Source of the DNA: Pararobbsia silviterrae
GTDB lineage: Bacteria > Pseudomonadota > Gammaproteobacteria > Burkholderiales > Burkholderiaceae
Reading direction: 5' to 3'
Length of the DNA stretch: 64,000 nt
NCBI RefSeq assembly: GCF_003628125.1
Contig: NZ_RBZU01000020.1
Coordinates: 1-64,000, forward strand
How positions within the stretch are numbered: position 1 is the first letter of the stretch; every line of letters begins with the position of its first letter. The notes below the pieces were generated by a model. It did no database searches, was not told the origin of the DNA, and saw only the letters and a list, made by a program, of their open reading frames with translations. Shown one piece after another: positions 36,064 to 44,325 of the stretch. The position numbers and the translations under genes were made by a program.

Positions 36064-36377
36064 CATGTCTCCTGATCGGGCCTCTGTCTCGAGTAGCCGA
36101 TACCGTGCCTGAAACGGCCGCTTCGATTTTTCGTGTCCCCTACTCTACGAAGCCCAAGGCGGCGGTTCAATTACGCACGAAGAGACAGCATTACTTTTAG
36201 AGTAACGGTCTGGCACGCCCACGCCCACGCTTAAGAAGCGAAGGAATCGACGCGCGTCGATCCGGCATGCGGCCTATGTCCATGAATATTGCTTAAGGAC
36301 GTTCTCCCGCAAACACCGCCCTCGATCCTTAGCGACCGAACGTCTAAAGCTTGCCGGAACGATCGAGAGCGATGCAC
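36064..36377. promoter_or_regulatory. Control region of the MFS-lipoprotein operon
   Basis: A 314-base gap upstream of the MFS gene contains the inverted repeat TTACT-TTTAG-AGTAA at 36191-36205, about 130 bases before the MFS start, in a locally AT-rich patch. It is a candidate operator or activator site. The rest shows no gene. The AraC gene ends at the right border on the same strand. Confidence 0.4.
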
Positions 36378-37295
36378 TCAAGCGAGCGAGTCCGACATTT
36401 CGGATGTCCGAGCCAAGCGCTTGAGTTGCCGCGCATCGCGCTTGGGCGGCGCGCCGAACATGCGCGCATATTCGCGGCTGAATTGCGATGCGCTTTCGTA
36501 GCCGACCTCGAATGCCGCGCTTTCGACACCCATCGCGTGCGTCAACATCAGCCGACGCGCTTCGAGAAGACGAAGCTGTTTCTGATATTGAATCGGGCTC
36601 AACGCGGTCAATGCCTTGAACTGTCGATGGAACGCCGATCGGCTCAGTTGCGCGATCGTGGCCAGTTCGTCGATCGGGATCGATTCCGCATAACGCTGCC
36701 GCAAGGCCTGGATAGCACGCATGACACGCTGCGACGGCGTGTCCGCGAGCGCCATGCGCGCGATATCCGCGCCGTGCGGTCCGGCCAGCAGCCAATAGCA
36801 GATTTCTCGAATGATCATCGGCGCGATCGTTGCGATCGCGCCCGGCGTGTCGAGCAGATGCACGAGGCGTAATGCGCAGTCCGCGATCGGGCCGGCGATA
36901 TCCGCGACAAACACACCGCGGCTCGCATGTGCGGCGACCGCGGGCGGCGCGGGCATGTCTTCGACGACGCGGCGCATGAGCGCAAGGTCGAGCTCGACGA
37001 TCAACACGAGGCACGGCTTGTCGGGCGAGGCTTCGAATACGCGCCCGAGCGACGGCGCATCGACACCGACGACGAGCGCCTGGCCCGCCCGATATTCGAG
37101 GCGGTCGCCGCCGAACGTGGCCCACTTCGCGCCCTGCGCGACGATGCACATCGCGGGATTCGCCATTCGATAGACCGGCGGCTTGGGGTGATCGGAACGC
37201 AAAATATGGACACCGGCGATGTCCGTCGTGTACGGGCTTTCGCCCGCCTGACGCTCCGTATAACGGAGCATGGCTGCCGCCAACTGATCCGACAT
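36378..37295 (-). CDS. AraC-family transcriptional regulator
   Basis: A 305-residue regulator with an AraC N-terminal cupin-like domain (about 20-190, including MCIVAQGAKWATFGGDRLEY) and a C-terminal double helix-turn-helix (about 200-290). The latter carries ELATIAQLSRSAFHRQFKAL and the family end pattern VGYESASQFSREYARMFG. The arrangement is that of Burkholderia and Pseudomonas AraC proteins that control a divergent oxidoreductase. Met at 37295 fits the usual N-terminus; the frame also allows 37340. It faces the SDR gene across about 140 bases and probably regulates it. Confidence 0.88.
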   Translation of the reverse strand: MSDQLAAAMLRYTERQAGESPYTTDIAGVHILRSDHPKPPVYRMANPAMCIVAQGAKWATFGGDRLEYRAGQALVVGVDAPSLGRVFEASPDKPCLVLIVELDLALMRRVVEDMPAPPAVAAHASRGVFVADIAGPIADCALRLVHLLDTPGAIATIAPMIIREICYWLLAGPHGADIARMALADTPSQRVMRAIQALRQRYAESIPIDELATIAQLSRSAFHRQFKALTALSPIQYQKQLRLLEARRLMLTHAMGVESAAFEVGYESASQFSREYARMFGAPPKRDARQLKRLARTSEMSDSLA

Positions 37296-37437
37296 GGTTT
37301 GATCGCGCTCGGTGAAGATCGCGTCAGCATACGCCTGCAAAGCACAATTAGGCAGAAATCAGCAGGGTTTCGGCATTCAATTCATGACACTCGGACTCAT
37401 ACAATGGACCCACTCATTCATGAACCGAGAGAACGTC

Positions 37438-38214
37438 ATGCCCCAAACGAACCCTGAATCCACGACCAAGATCGCAATCGTCACCGGCGGCAGCCGCGGC
37501 ATCGGACGCGAAACCGTGCTGCGCCTCGCGGCGCGCGGCGTGCGGTCGATCCTGACCTACAAGTCGAATCGCGCGGAAGCCGACGCGGTCGTTGCACTCA
37601 CACGCGAGGCGGGCGCGCCTGCCACGGCGCTCGAACTCGACGTCGGGGCGAGCCATACGTTCGACGCGTTTGTCGAGAACGTACAAGCGGCGCTCAAGGC
37701 GCTTGGCGCCGAGCGTTTCGACTATCTCGTCAACAACGCGGGCACTTCATCGGCTGCAAGCTTTACGCAAGGCACGGAAGCCGAGCTCGACACGCAGTTC
37801 GCCGTGCATTTCAAAGGCGTCTTTCTGCTCTCGCAGAAACTGCTGCCCCTGATCCACGACGGCGGCCGCATCGTCAACGTGTCATCGGGACTCGCGCGCT
37901 TCGCGTTTCCGAATCGCGCGATCTACGGTCCGATGAAGGCGGCGGTCGAAGCGCTTACGCGCTATATGGCGCTCGAACTCGGCCCGCGCCGGATCGCGGT
38001 CAACGTCGTCGCGCCAGGCGCGATCGCGACCGACTTCAGCGGCGGCATGGTGCGCGACAATCCGGCAGTCAATAAAGCCGTCGCCGATCACACGGCGCTC
38101 GGCCGCGCAGGGGTGCCGCAAGACGTCGGCCCTGTCATCGCGGCTTTGCTATCCGACGATTTTGGCTGGGTCAACGCACAGCGGATCGAGGTCGCGGGCG
38201 GGATTCATATCTAG
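37438..38214 (+). CDS. Short-chain dehydrogenase/reductase (SDR)
   Basis: A 258-residue classical SDR. The cofactor motif TGGSRGIG is at residues 16-23, NNAG follows at the usual place, and the catalytic pair is Y163-x3-K167 in AIYGPMKAAVE with an upstream Ser in NVSSGLA. It is an NAD(P)-dependent oxidoreductase of unknown substrate, similar in layout to 3-oxoacyl-ACP-reductase-like proteins. The frame extends to 37312, but the ATG at 37438 follows a GAGAG site and starts just before the cofactor strand. It is divergent from the AraC gene, and its stop overlaps the convergent DUF2235 gene by four bases. Confidence 0.88.
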   Translation: MPQTNPESTTKIAIVTGGSRGIGRETVLRLAARGVRSILTYKSNRAEADAVVALTREAGAPATALELDVGASHTFDAFVENVQAALKALGAERFDYLVNNAGTSSAASFTQGTEAELDTQFAVHFKGVFLLSQKLLPLIHDGGRIVNVSSGLARFAFPNRAIYGPMKAAVEALTRYMALELGPRRIAVNVVAPGAIATDFSGGMVRDNPAVNKAVADHTALGRAGVPQDVGPVIAALLSDDFGWVNAQRIEVAGGIHI

Positions 38215-39401
38215 GCTGCCGGCGGCAGGTTCGTCGGCGCATACGGCACGTTTCCGCCCGGGGCATCGAACAGATTGTCGGGGCCGCCGTTGATGCGCTG
38301 ACGGACCGCGTCGTTGACGACGAGGCCCGCCGGGAACGCGCGCGGGCCGACGCCCGCCGCGATCCAGAATTTGTCCGCGATCCATGCGCGATGCCGCGGC
38401 CCCAAGGGATCGGGCTGAACCGCGACCGGCGGGTGCAGCGTGAACTTCAATCCGACATCGGTTTGCTGAAGCCGATCGACGAGCCAAAGCAGCGGTCCGT
38501 CCGATAGTCCATGCTCGGCATACCCGCCGCCGACGTCGCAATGTCCACCGGGAAACAGCGCCTGCGTCACATTCGGGCCGTTGTCCCACAACGTCGGCGT
38601 AAAGGGCTTGCGTTGTTCATCGAGCGATACCGCATGCACACCGAGATCGATGTTCGAACTCAACGTCGTGTCGCAGAACCGGAATAGATCGACGACGCCC
38701 GCGCCGTAATACACCGGAATACCAAGCGCACCGACTGTGTCCCACACCGCGACGGCGGCGACTTTGACGGGGACGAACGACGTATCGTCGAGCGGCTTCG
38801 GATTCGAAAATGCCGTGTGGATTTCGAACCATTCCGTCAATCCATCGACGATTTTCTGGAACGTCGTATCGCTGCCGTGCCGCCAGCGATACCAGGCCGA
38901 AACGGCCGTGTCATAGCGCGTATCGTCATCGCTTGCCGCAAGGTCGGGCCGAAGCAGGCCTTGCCCCGCGATCAATCCCGCGAGCGCCCGTGCCGTGTAA
39001 GCGCCGCGACTGAAGCCGACGATCACGATGCGGTCGCCGGGAAGGTAGTTCCGCGAAATGTAGGTATAGCCGCGCGCAATCCGCGCGACGACGCCGACGC
39101 CGAATGCGCCGCCCGCGACTTTATCGAGCAACTGCTGCGAATTGCCGACACCGTGAATATATTTCGCGATCTGTATCGGCGTTCCGCCTGCATCAACGAG
39201 CGCCTTCTCCATCTCGGCTCCGCCCCACGGCGTATCCGCCGGGACCGGCGCACCGTCGAGCCACGCGAAACTCTTGCAGACATTCGTGAGATCGGGTTGG
39301 CATCCGGCACCCGCTGTCGGAGCGTTGCCGTCGCCGGTCTTCGTTTGATCTTCGGGGCCGTTCCATGTGCCGTCGGCGAAAAAGACGATCGTCTTTGCCA
39401 T
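38211..39401 (-). CDS. DUF2235-family alpha/beta hydrolase (Tle1-like phospholipase fold)
   Basis: A 396-residue protein starting KTIVFFADGTWNG, the classic DUF2235 N-terminus. The nucleophile elbow GFSRGA has Ser131, VWDTVGALG gives Asp221, and PGGHCDVGGGY gives His287, a complete Ser-Asp-His triad. The family includes the type VI secretion phospholipase effectors Tle1 as well as stand-alone enzymes. No signal peptide, VgrG, PAAR or immunity-like gene is adjacent, so a secreted-effector role is unsupported here. The gene is flanked by a convergent SDR gene and by two strong hairpins upstream, isolating it as its own unit. Confidence 0.85.
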   Translation of the reverse strand: MAKTIVFFADGTWNGPEDQTKTGDGNAPTAGAGCQPDLTNVCKSFAWLDGAPVPADTPWGGAEMEKALVDAGGTPIQIAKYIHGVGNSQQLLDKVAGGAFGVGVVARIARGYTYISRNYLPGDRIVIVGFSRGAYTARALAGLIAGQGLLRPDLAASDDDTRYDTAVSAWYRWRHGSDTTFQKIVDGLTEWFEIHTAFSNPKPLDDTSFVPVKVAAVAVWDTVGALGIPVYYGAGVVDLFRFCDTTLSSNIDLGVHAVSLDEQRKPFTPTLWDNGPNVTQALFPGGHCDVGGGYAEHGLSDGPLLWLVDRLQQTDVGLKFTLHPPVAVQPDPLGPRHRAWIADKFWIAAGVGPRAFPAGLVVNDAVRQRINGGPDNLFDAPGGNVPYAPTNLPPAA

Positions 39402-39453
39402 CGTGTTCTCCTTGTCGTCAGTGCAAAGCGCGTCTTAGGGAAAATAAGCAATG

Positions 39454-39488
39454 CGACCGACGCCCGCTTCAACAGCGGGCGTCGGTCG
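39454..39488. terminator. Strong hairpin upstream of DUF2235 gene
   Basis: A perfect 15-bp stem (39454-39468 with 39474-39488) encloses the loop TCAAC. It is followed on the minus strand by CATTGCTTATTTT, a weak T-rich tail. It may end transcription coming from the SfnB-like gene, about 165 bases after that gene's stop. Confidence 0.65.
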
Positions 39489-39550
39489 ATCCGGCACTAT
39501 GGCATCTCGACATTCTTATGGTGAATTCGCGTATTCCCGCCCCCAATGCA

Positions 39551-39585
39551 AAGGGTCCGCTTGCCGTCGACGCAAGCGGACCCTT
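39551..39585. terminator. Strong hairpin downstream of SfnB-like gene
   Basis: A perfect 14-bp stem, AAGGGTCCGCTTGC (39551-39564) with its complement (39572-39585), encloses a 7-base loop. It lies 70 bases after the minus-strand SfnB-like gene and is its most likely terminator; the second hairpin follows about 60 bases later. Confidence 0.7.
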
Positions 39586-39654
39586 CGACAACGCACCGTA
39601 AGAAAACCAAACATTCAAGCCAAGCGGTCAAACCCGCCTTGACTCAGATCCGGC

Positions 39655-40920
39655 TCAACTCCATGCGTGCCGCGGCGGATTCACGCCGTTGAGCACGTAA
39701 TTGCCGATATGGAACGGCTTCCAGCGCACGGGATCGTGCAAGGTATGCACGCGCGCATTGCGCCAATGACGATCGAGGTTGTGCTCGGCAAGCGTCGAGC
39801 GTGTGCCGGCAAGTTCGAAAAGCCGATTGGTCGCTTCGACCGCGATCTCCGTCGTGAGCACCTTCGATTCGGCGGTCGTCAGCGTCGCTTCGGCGACCGT
39901 CTCCTCGTTCGGCGTGCGCAGCGCCGCGTCGATCTTACGGCCCGCGCGTTCGAGCAGCGCTTCGGCCGCATGCAGTTTCAGCGCGATCGTGCCGATCGTC
40001 GCGATCACGAACGGGTCTTCGGTTGCCTGCTCCTTGCCGCTGTCGATCCACGGACGGCTCTTCGAGCGGATGAACGCGATGGTCTCGTCGAGCGCCCCCT
40101 TTGCGATGCCCGCGTCGATCGCGGACTGAATGATCTGCGAGATCGGCCCCGCCGCGGTCTGGTTGTCGAAAGCATCGATCCGCACGACGCGGCTCTTCGG
40201 CACGCGCACGTTTTCGACGAGAACGGTACCCGACGCGGTCACGCGCTGACCGAAGCTCGTCCAGTCGTTGACGACGGTCAGGCCTGGCGCATCACGATCC
40301 GCGAACACGAGAAACACCTTGCCTTCATCGTTGACCGCGACGATCGGCACGATATGCGCGAGCAGGGCACCCGTCGTATAGAACTTCTTGCCGTTGACGA
40401 CGACATGGTCGCCTTGCTCGACCACGCGCGTCTCGAACGCCGCGACGTTACGGCTGTCACGCTCCGAAAATGCGTTGCCGAACCGATAGCCTTTGAGCAC
40501 GAGACCAAAGAGTTCGCGCTTCTGCGCATCGGTCGCATCGAAGGCGATATGCGCGACGAGCGCAATGTGATTCTGCGTAATCTGCGCGATGCTCGAATCG
40601 GCGGCCGCGATGATCCGGATGACCTCCGCAAGCGTTGCGTAAGACACTTCGGCGCCGCCATAGGCCTTCGGAACCGTAATGCCCCACAAACCCGATTGCG
40701 AATACGCGTCGAGTTCGTCGAGCGGCAGCCACCCTTCCCTGTCGCGCTCCGACGCCCCGTGGGCGAACGCGACGGCCAGCCGCTTCGCGATCTCGATGGC
40801 CTCGGCGTCGTCGCGCACGACATGCGCGGGCGCGGCCGGGAGCGGGCGCGGCGCGAACGGCTCGGGCGAGTTGACGCGCAGACGGGTTGCGTTATTCAGT
40901 TGTTCAATTGCCGCACTCAC
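39655..40920 (-). CDS. SfnB-like acyl-CoA dehydrogenase-fold flavoprotein (sulfur acquisition)
   Basis: A 421-residue member of the acyl-CoA dehydrogenase-fold monooxygenases close to SfnB/DszC-type proteins. Characteristic stretches are SGLWGITVPKAYGGAEVS, QNHIALVAHI and GKKFYTTGALLAH. Such enzymes use reduced flavin to oxidise organosulfur compounds or accompany sulfone and sulfonate use during sulfate starvation. The frame is open to 41064, but GTG at 40920 has GGAGG nine bases upstream and fits family length, so I chose it. It is divergent from the sulfate-binding-type gene, supporting a sulfur role. The precise substrate is unknown. Confidence 0.82.
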   Translation of the reverse strand: MSAAIEQLNNATRLRVNSPEPFAPRPLPAAPAHVVRDDAEAIEIAKRLAVAFAHGASERDREGWLPLDELDAYSQSGLWGITVPKAYGGAEVSYATLAEVIRIIAAADSSIAQITQNHIALVAHIAFDATDAQKRELFGLVLKGYRFGNAFSERDSRNVAAFETRVVEQGDHVVVNGKKFYTTGALLAHIVPIVAVNDEGKVFLVFADRDAPGLTVVNDWTSFGQRVTASGTVLVENVRVPKSRVVRIDAFDNQTAAGPISQIIQSAIDAGIAKGALDETIAFIRSKSRPWIDSGKEQATEDPFVIATIGTIALKLHAAEALLERAGRKIDAALRTPNEETVAEATLTTAESKVLTTEIAVEATNRLFELAGTRSTLAEHNLDRHWRNARVHTLHDPVRWKPFHIGNYVLNGVNPPRHAWS

Positions 40921-41324
40921 GATAGATCGCCTCCGATGGATTTGCGTCATGGGAACACGCGCGCCCGATGGGTCGCTTGCGTGTCGATCGCGCTTGAAAA
41001 TCCGATGTCGTACGCGTCGTTCAAGCCTCTGTGTCGCCGACGCGCAGTCGCACAAGTCGCGCATTGCTGCGAATCAATATAAGCGGCGCGCGATGCGGAT
41101 CTAACGTATTTCTGATCATGTCCTTATGCACGCCAAGCGGCGCGTCCAACGCGCGCGCAGCGACTATGCATATGAACAGAAATTCGTTTCGAATGCGCCG
41201 GGGCGACCGCACAATAGGCCGAGCCGCGTTATTCCACGTCATTCCATTTCCGTGCGCGATCGATCGCCTGGGGTCGAGCGCGCCGACCGACAAGCCCTTG
41301 CCACGAAGCCGTGCGCGCGAATCG
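40921..41324. promoter_or_regulatory. Divergent control region of the sulfur genes
   Basis: A 404-base gap separates the SfnB-like gene and the divergent sulfate-binding-type gene. Open frames continue through it from both genes but lack ribosome binding sites and family similarity. I looked for a sigma-54 type -24/-12 element, expected if an SfnR-like activator is used, and did not find a convincing one. Confidence 0.4.
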
Positions 41325-42356
41325 ATGAAACGACCTCCTCTGCTTCATCTCGCCGCGATCGGCGGCGTATTGATCGCGATCGCATTGATCGGCGTGCGCA
41401 ACGCCCCCGGCCGCACGCCGAATACGCTGCTCAACGTCTCGTACGACCCGACCCGCGAGCTCTACCAAAGCCTGAACACGGCCTTCGTGCGCGACTATGC
41501 GCACGAGAACGGCACGCGCCTCGTCATCGCGCAATCCCACGGCGGCTCGTCGCGGCAAGCGCGTTCGGTCGTCTCTGGCGAACAGTCGGCCGACGTCGTG
41601 ACGCTGGGCCTGTTCTCCGACGTCGATATCTTGCGCGAGCACGGCCTGATCGCCGCCGGCTGGGCCGATCGTCTGCCGCATCATTCGCAGCCGTATTACT
41701 CGACGATCGTATTCGTCGTTCGCAAGGGCAATCCGAAACACATTCACGATTGGCCGGACCTCGTCGCGCCGTCGGTCGAGATCGTGACACCCGATCCGCA
41801 CACCTCGGGCAACGGCAAGCTCAGTATTCTCGCGGCGTGGGGCTCGGTGGTCTCGCGCGGCGGCAGCGACGCCGATGCACGCGCGTATCTGCGCGCGCTT
41901 TACGCACATATCGTGCACTTCGATACAGGCGCGCGCGGCGCGGCCACGACGTTCACGCTCGACAAGACCGGCGACGTCCAGCTCGCGTGGGAAAACGAGG
42001 CGTTGCGCGAAGTCGCCGACAATCCGGGCGATCTCGACGTCGTCTATCCGCGCGTCAGCCTGCTCGCGGAGCCATACGTCGCATGGGTCGACGCGAACAC
42101 CGCGCGGCATCACACCGAAGCCCAAGCGCGCGCCTACCTCGAATTTCTGTTTACCGACGAAGCGCAACGCATCATCGCGAGCGCCGGCTACCGCCCGTTC
42201 AACCCGGCGATCGCTCACGAATACGCCACGCGTCTGCCGCCTTTGACGCTCTTTCCGATCACCGCCATCGCCCGCGACTGGGACGATGCCAATCACCGCT
42301 TTTTCGACGAGAACGGAATTGTCGAACTCCTATCCGGCTCCGGACACCCTGCTTGA
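41325..42356 (+). CDS. Sulfate/thiosulfate-binding-type periplasmic protein
   Basis: A 343-residue exported protein beginning MKRPPLLHLAAIGGVLIAIALIG, a signal peptide or N-terminal anchor. The mature region starts LLNVSYDPTRELYQSLNTAF and later has SHGGSSRQARSVVSGEQSADVV, both hallmarks of the Sbp/CysP sulfate-binding family. It should bind sulfate or a related oxyanion in the periplasm. The usual CysT/CysW/CysA ABC genes are absent; instead the next gene encodes a SulP transporter whose start overlaps this gene. The start was chosen from the signal sequence; the frame is open to 41031. Confidence 0.87.
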   Translation: MKRPPLLHLAAIGGVLIAIALIGVRNAPGRTPNTLLNVSYDPTRELYQSLNTAFVRDYAHENGTRLVIAQSHGGSSRQARSVVSGEQSADVVTLGLFSDVDILREHGLIAAGWADRLPHHSQPYYSTIVFVVRKGNPKHIHDWPDLVAPSVEIVTPDPHTSGNGKLSILAAWGSVVSRGGSDADARAYLRALYAHIVHFDTGARGAATTFTLDKTGDVQLAWENEALREVADNPGDLDVVYPRVSLLAEPYVAWVDANTARHHTEAQARAYLEFLFTDEAQRIIASAGYRPFNPAIAHEYATRLPPLTLFPITAIARDWDDANHRFFDENGIVELLSGSGHPA

Positions 42357-44166
42357 ACGCGTCTGGCTCCCGACGCGATCCGCCGTGGCGCGACTCGCGC
42401 GCGGCCGCTACGACGCGAACACGGCCAAGCGCGATCTGCTCGCAGGCCTCACGGTCGCCGCGATCTCGTTGCCGCAAGGCATGGCATATGCGCTGATCGC
42501 CGGCGTCGATCCGCGCTTCGGGCTCTACTCGGCGATCGTCGTCACGCTGGTCGCATCGCTGCTCGGCTCGTCGTCGCATCTGATCAACGGTCCGACGAGC
42601 GCGATCTCGCTCGTCGTGTTCAGCGCGCTCGCGTTCCTCGATCCGAATGCAACCGCGCCGCTCTACGAGTGCATGTTCCTGCTCGGCGTCATGGTCGGCA
42701 TCATCCAGATCGGCATCGCCGTGTTCCGGCTCGGCGATCTCACGCGCTACATTTCCGAGTCGGTGATCATCGGCTTCATGGCCGGCGCGGCGACGCTCCT
42801 TGCGATCGGGCAGGTCGGCAACGCGCTCGGCGTCAAGGACAAAGGCACGGGCAACCAGCACGTGCTCTATCGGCTCTGGCTGACCGTCGTGCATGGCGAT
42901 CCGATCAATCTCAAGGCGCTCGCGATCAGCGGCGTATCGATCGTGCTCGCCGTGCTGCTGCGTCGTCTCGTGCGGCGCTACAGGCTGCCGCAGATCGATA
43001 TGTTCGTCACCTTGATCGTCGTCTCGGGCGCGGCGCGTCTGCTCGGATGGTCGGTCACGGGTTCGAACGGGCACGCCGCCATTGCCTTGATCGGTTCGCT
43101 CAAGGCCGGCTTGCCGACCGCGCATATTCCGGAAATCCGCTGGAGCTGGATCGGACAATTGACACCGAGCGCGATCGCGATCGCCTTTCTGGGGCTGCTC
43201 GAAGCACTGTCGATCGCCAAGTCGATCGCGCATCGCACACGCCAGCCGCTCGACTACAACCGCCAATGTCTCGCGGAAGGCGTCGCGAATCTCGTCGGCG
43301 GATTTTTTCGGTGCTTGCCGGGCTCGGGATCCTTGTCGCGCTCCGCGATCAATTTCCAGGCCGGAGCCGCGACGCGCGTATCGGGCATCGTGACGGCCGT
43401 GGTCGTCGCGATCGCCGTGCTCTTGCTCGCGCCGCTGACGCGCTATATCCCGAAGGCCGCGCTTGCCGGATTGCTGCTCGTGACCGCATGGCGTCTCGTC
43501 GATCTCGAACGCCTGCGCTACACGGTGCGCGCCTCCAAATACGATGCGGGCCTCGTCGTGACGACCGCGCTCGCCGCGCTGTTGATCGGCGTCGAATTCT
43601 CGATCCTGATCGGCGTCGCGCTCTCGATCATTCTGTTCGTGCCGCGCGCGGCCAAGCTCAAGGCCTCGGAGCTCGTCGTGACCGATGAAGGCGTCGTCCG
43701 TGAAAAGCAGCACGACGATGCCGCGTGCAGCGCCGTCGCGGTCTGGGATTTCGAAGGCGAATTATTCTTCGGCGCGGCGCGCGAGTTCGAGCATCATCTC
43801 GAACGCGTCCGCGCGCGGACGCAAGCAGCCGGCGCCGTGCATCTCGTGCTGCGCTTCAAGCGTGTACGCAACCCCGACGTCGTCTGCATCGAAAAACTCG
43901 AAACGTTTCTTCGCGATGCGCAACGCGACGGACTCGTCGTGCTGCTCGCGGGTCTGCGTCCCTCGTTCCTCGACATACTCGATCGGCTCGGTTTCACGCA
44001 TTGGTACCCCGGCGAGCGCTTCTTTCCGGAAGAAGACACGAAGTGGTCCGCGACGCTGCGCGCGGTCCGTTATGCGTATGAGCAGATCGGCTCCCATAAC
44101 ACGTGCGCGCATTGCGCGGCGCGCCGTCCGGTCGAACAAACCGCGGATCTGTACTACCTCGTCTGA
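42286..44166 (+). CDS. SulP/SLC26-family anion transporter with STAS domain
   Basis: A 626-residue transporter. Residues about 45-440 form the SulP membrane domain, with LLAGLTVAAISLPQGMAYAL in helix 1 and NGPTSAISLVVFSALAF in helices 2-3. A cytoplasmic STAS domain follows at about 470-595. It probably imports sulfate or a related anion with protons or sodium. The ATG at 42286 overlaps the binding-protein gene by 71 bases; a TTG at 42319 is an alternative start with a 38-base overlap. The C-terminal Cys-x2-Cys (HNTCAHCAA) after the STAS domain is unusual and may bind metal. Confidence 0.88.
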   Translation: MPITAFSTRTELSNSYPAPDTLLERVWLPTRSAVARLARGRYDANTAKRDLLAGLTVAAISLPQGMAYALIAGVDPRFGLYSAIVVTLVASLLGSSSHLINGPTSAISLVVFSALAFLDPNATAPLYECMFLLGVMVGIIQIGIAVFRLGDLTRYISESVIIGFMAGAATLLAIGQVGNALGVKDKGTGNQHVLYRLWLTVVHGDPINLKALAISGVSIVLAVLLRRLVRRYRLPQIDMFVTLIVVSGAARLLGWSVTGSNGHAAIALIGSLKAGLPTAHIPEIRWSWIGQLTPSAIAIAFLGLLEALSIAKSIAHRTRQPLDYNRQCLAEGVANLVGGFFRCLPGSGSLSRSAINFQAGAATRVSGIVTAVVVAIAVLLLAPLTRYIPKAALAGLLLVTAWRLVDLERLRYTVRASKYDAGLVVTTALAALLIGVEFSILIGVALSIILFVPRAAKLKASELVVTDEGVVREKQHDDAACSAVAVWDFEGELFFGAAREFEHHLERVRARTQAAGAVHLVLRFKRVRNPDVVCIEKLETFLRDAQRDGLVVLLAGLRPSFLDILDRLGFTHWYPGERFFPEEDTKWSATLRAVRYAYEQIGSHNTCAHCAARRPVEQTADLYYLV

Positions 44167-44286
44167 GCAGGGTTTCGATGTCGGTCCGCGTCGGACTTTC
44201 ATCGAAAACCGCCTGACAAAGCCCGCGTCAAAGCACGGATCAGCGCGTTGGAGACCTTCTTTTCGAACGTGTTGCGGGCGATTGCC

Positions 44287-44320
44287 AAGGTGACGACGTG
44301 CTCGCGCACATCGTCACCTT
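44287..44320. terminator. Hairpin between convergent SulP and receptor genes
   Basis: Arms at 44287-44301 and 44306-44320 pair over 15 positions with one mismatch around a 4-base loop (outer stem AAGGTGACGA). It lies between the SulP stop (44166) and the TonB-dependent receptor stop (44326) and probably stops transcription from both sides. There is no long T-run. Confidence 0.6.
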
Positions 44321-44325
44321 GAGCC

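Noticed and set aside
38211-39401. Type VI secretion effector module
   Set aside because: Only the DUF2235 hydrolase is present; there is no VgrG, PAAR, adaptor or immunity-like gene next to it.
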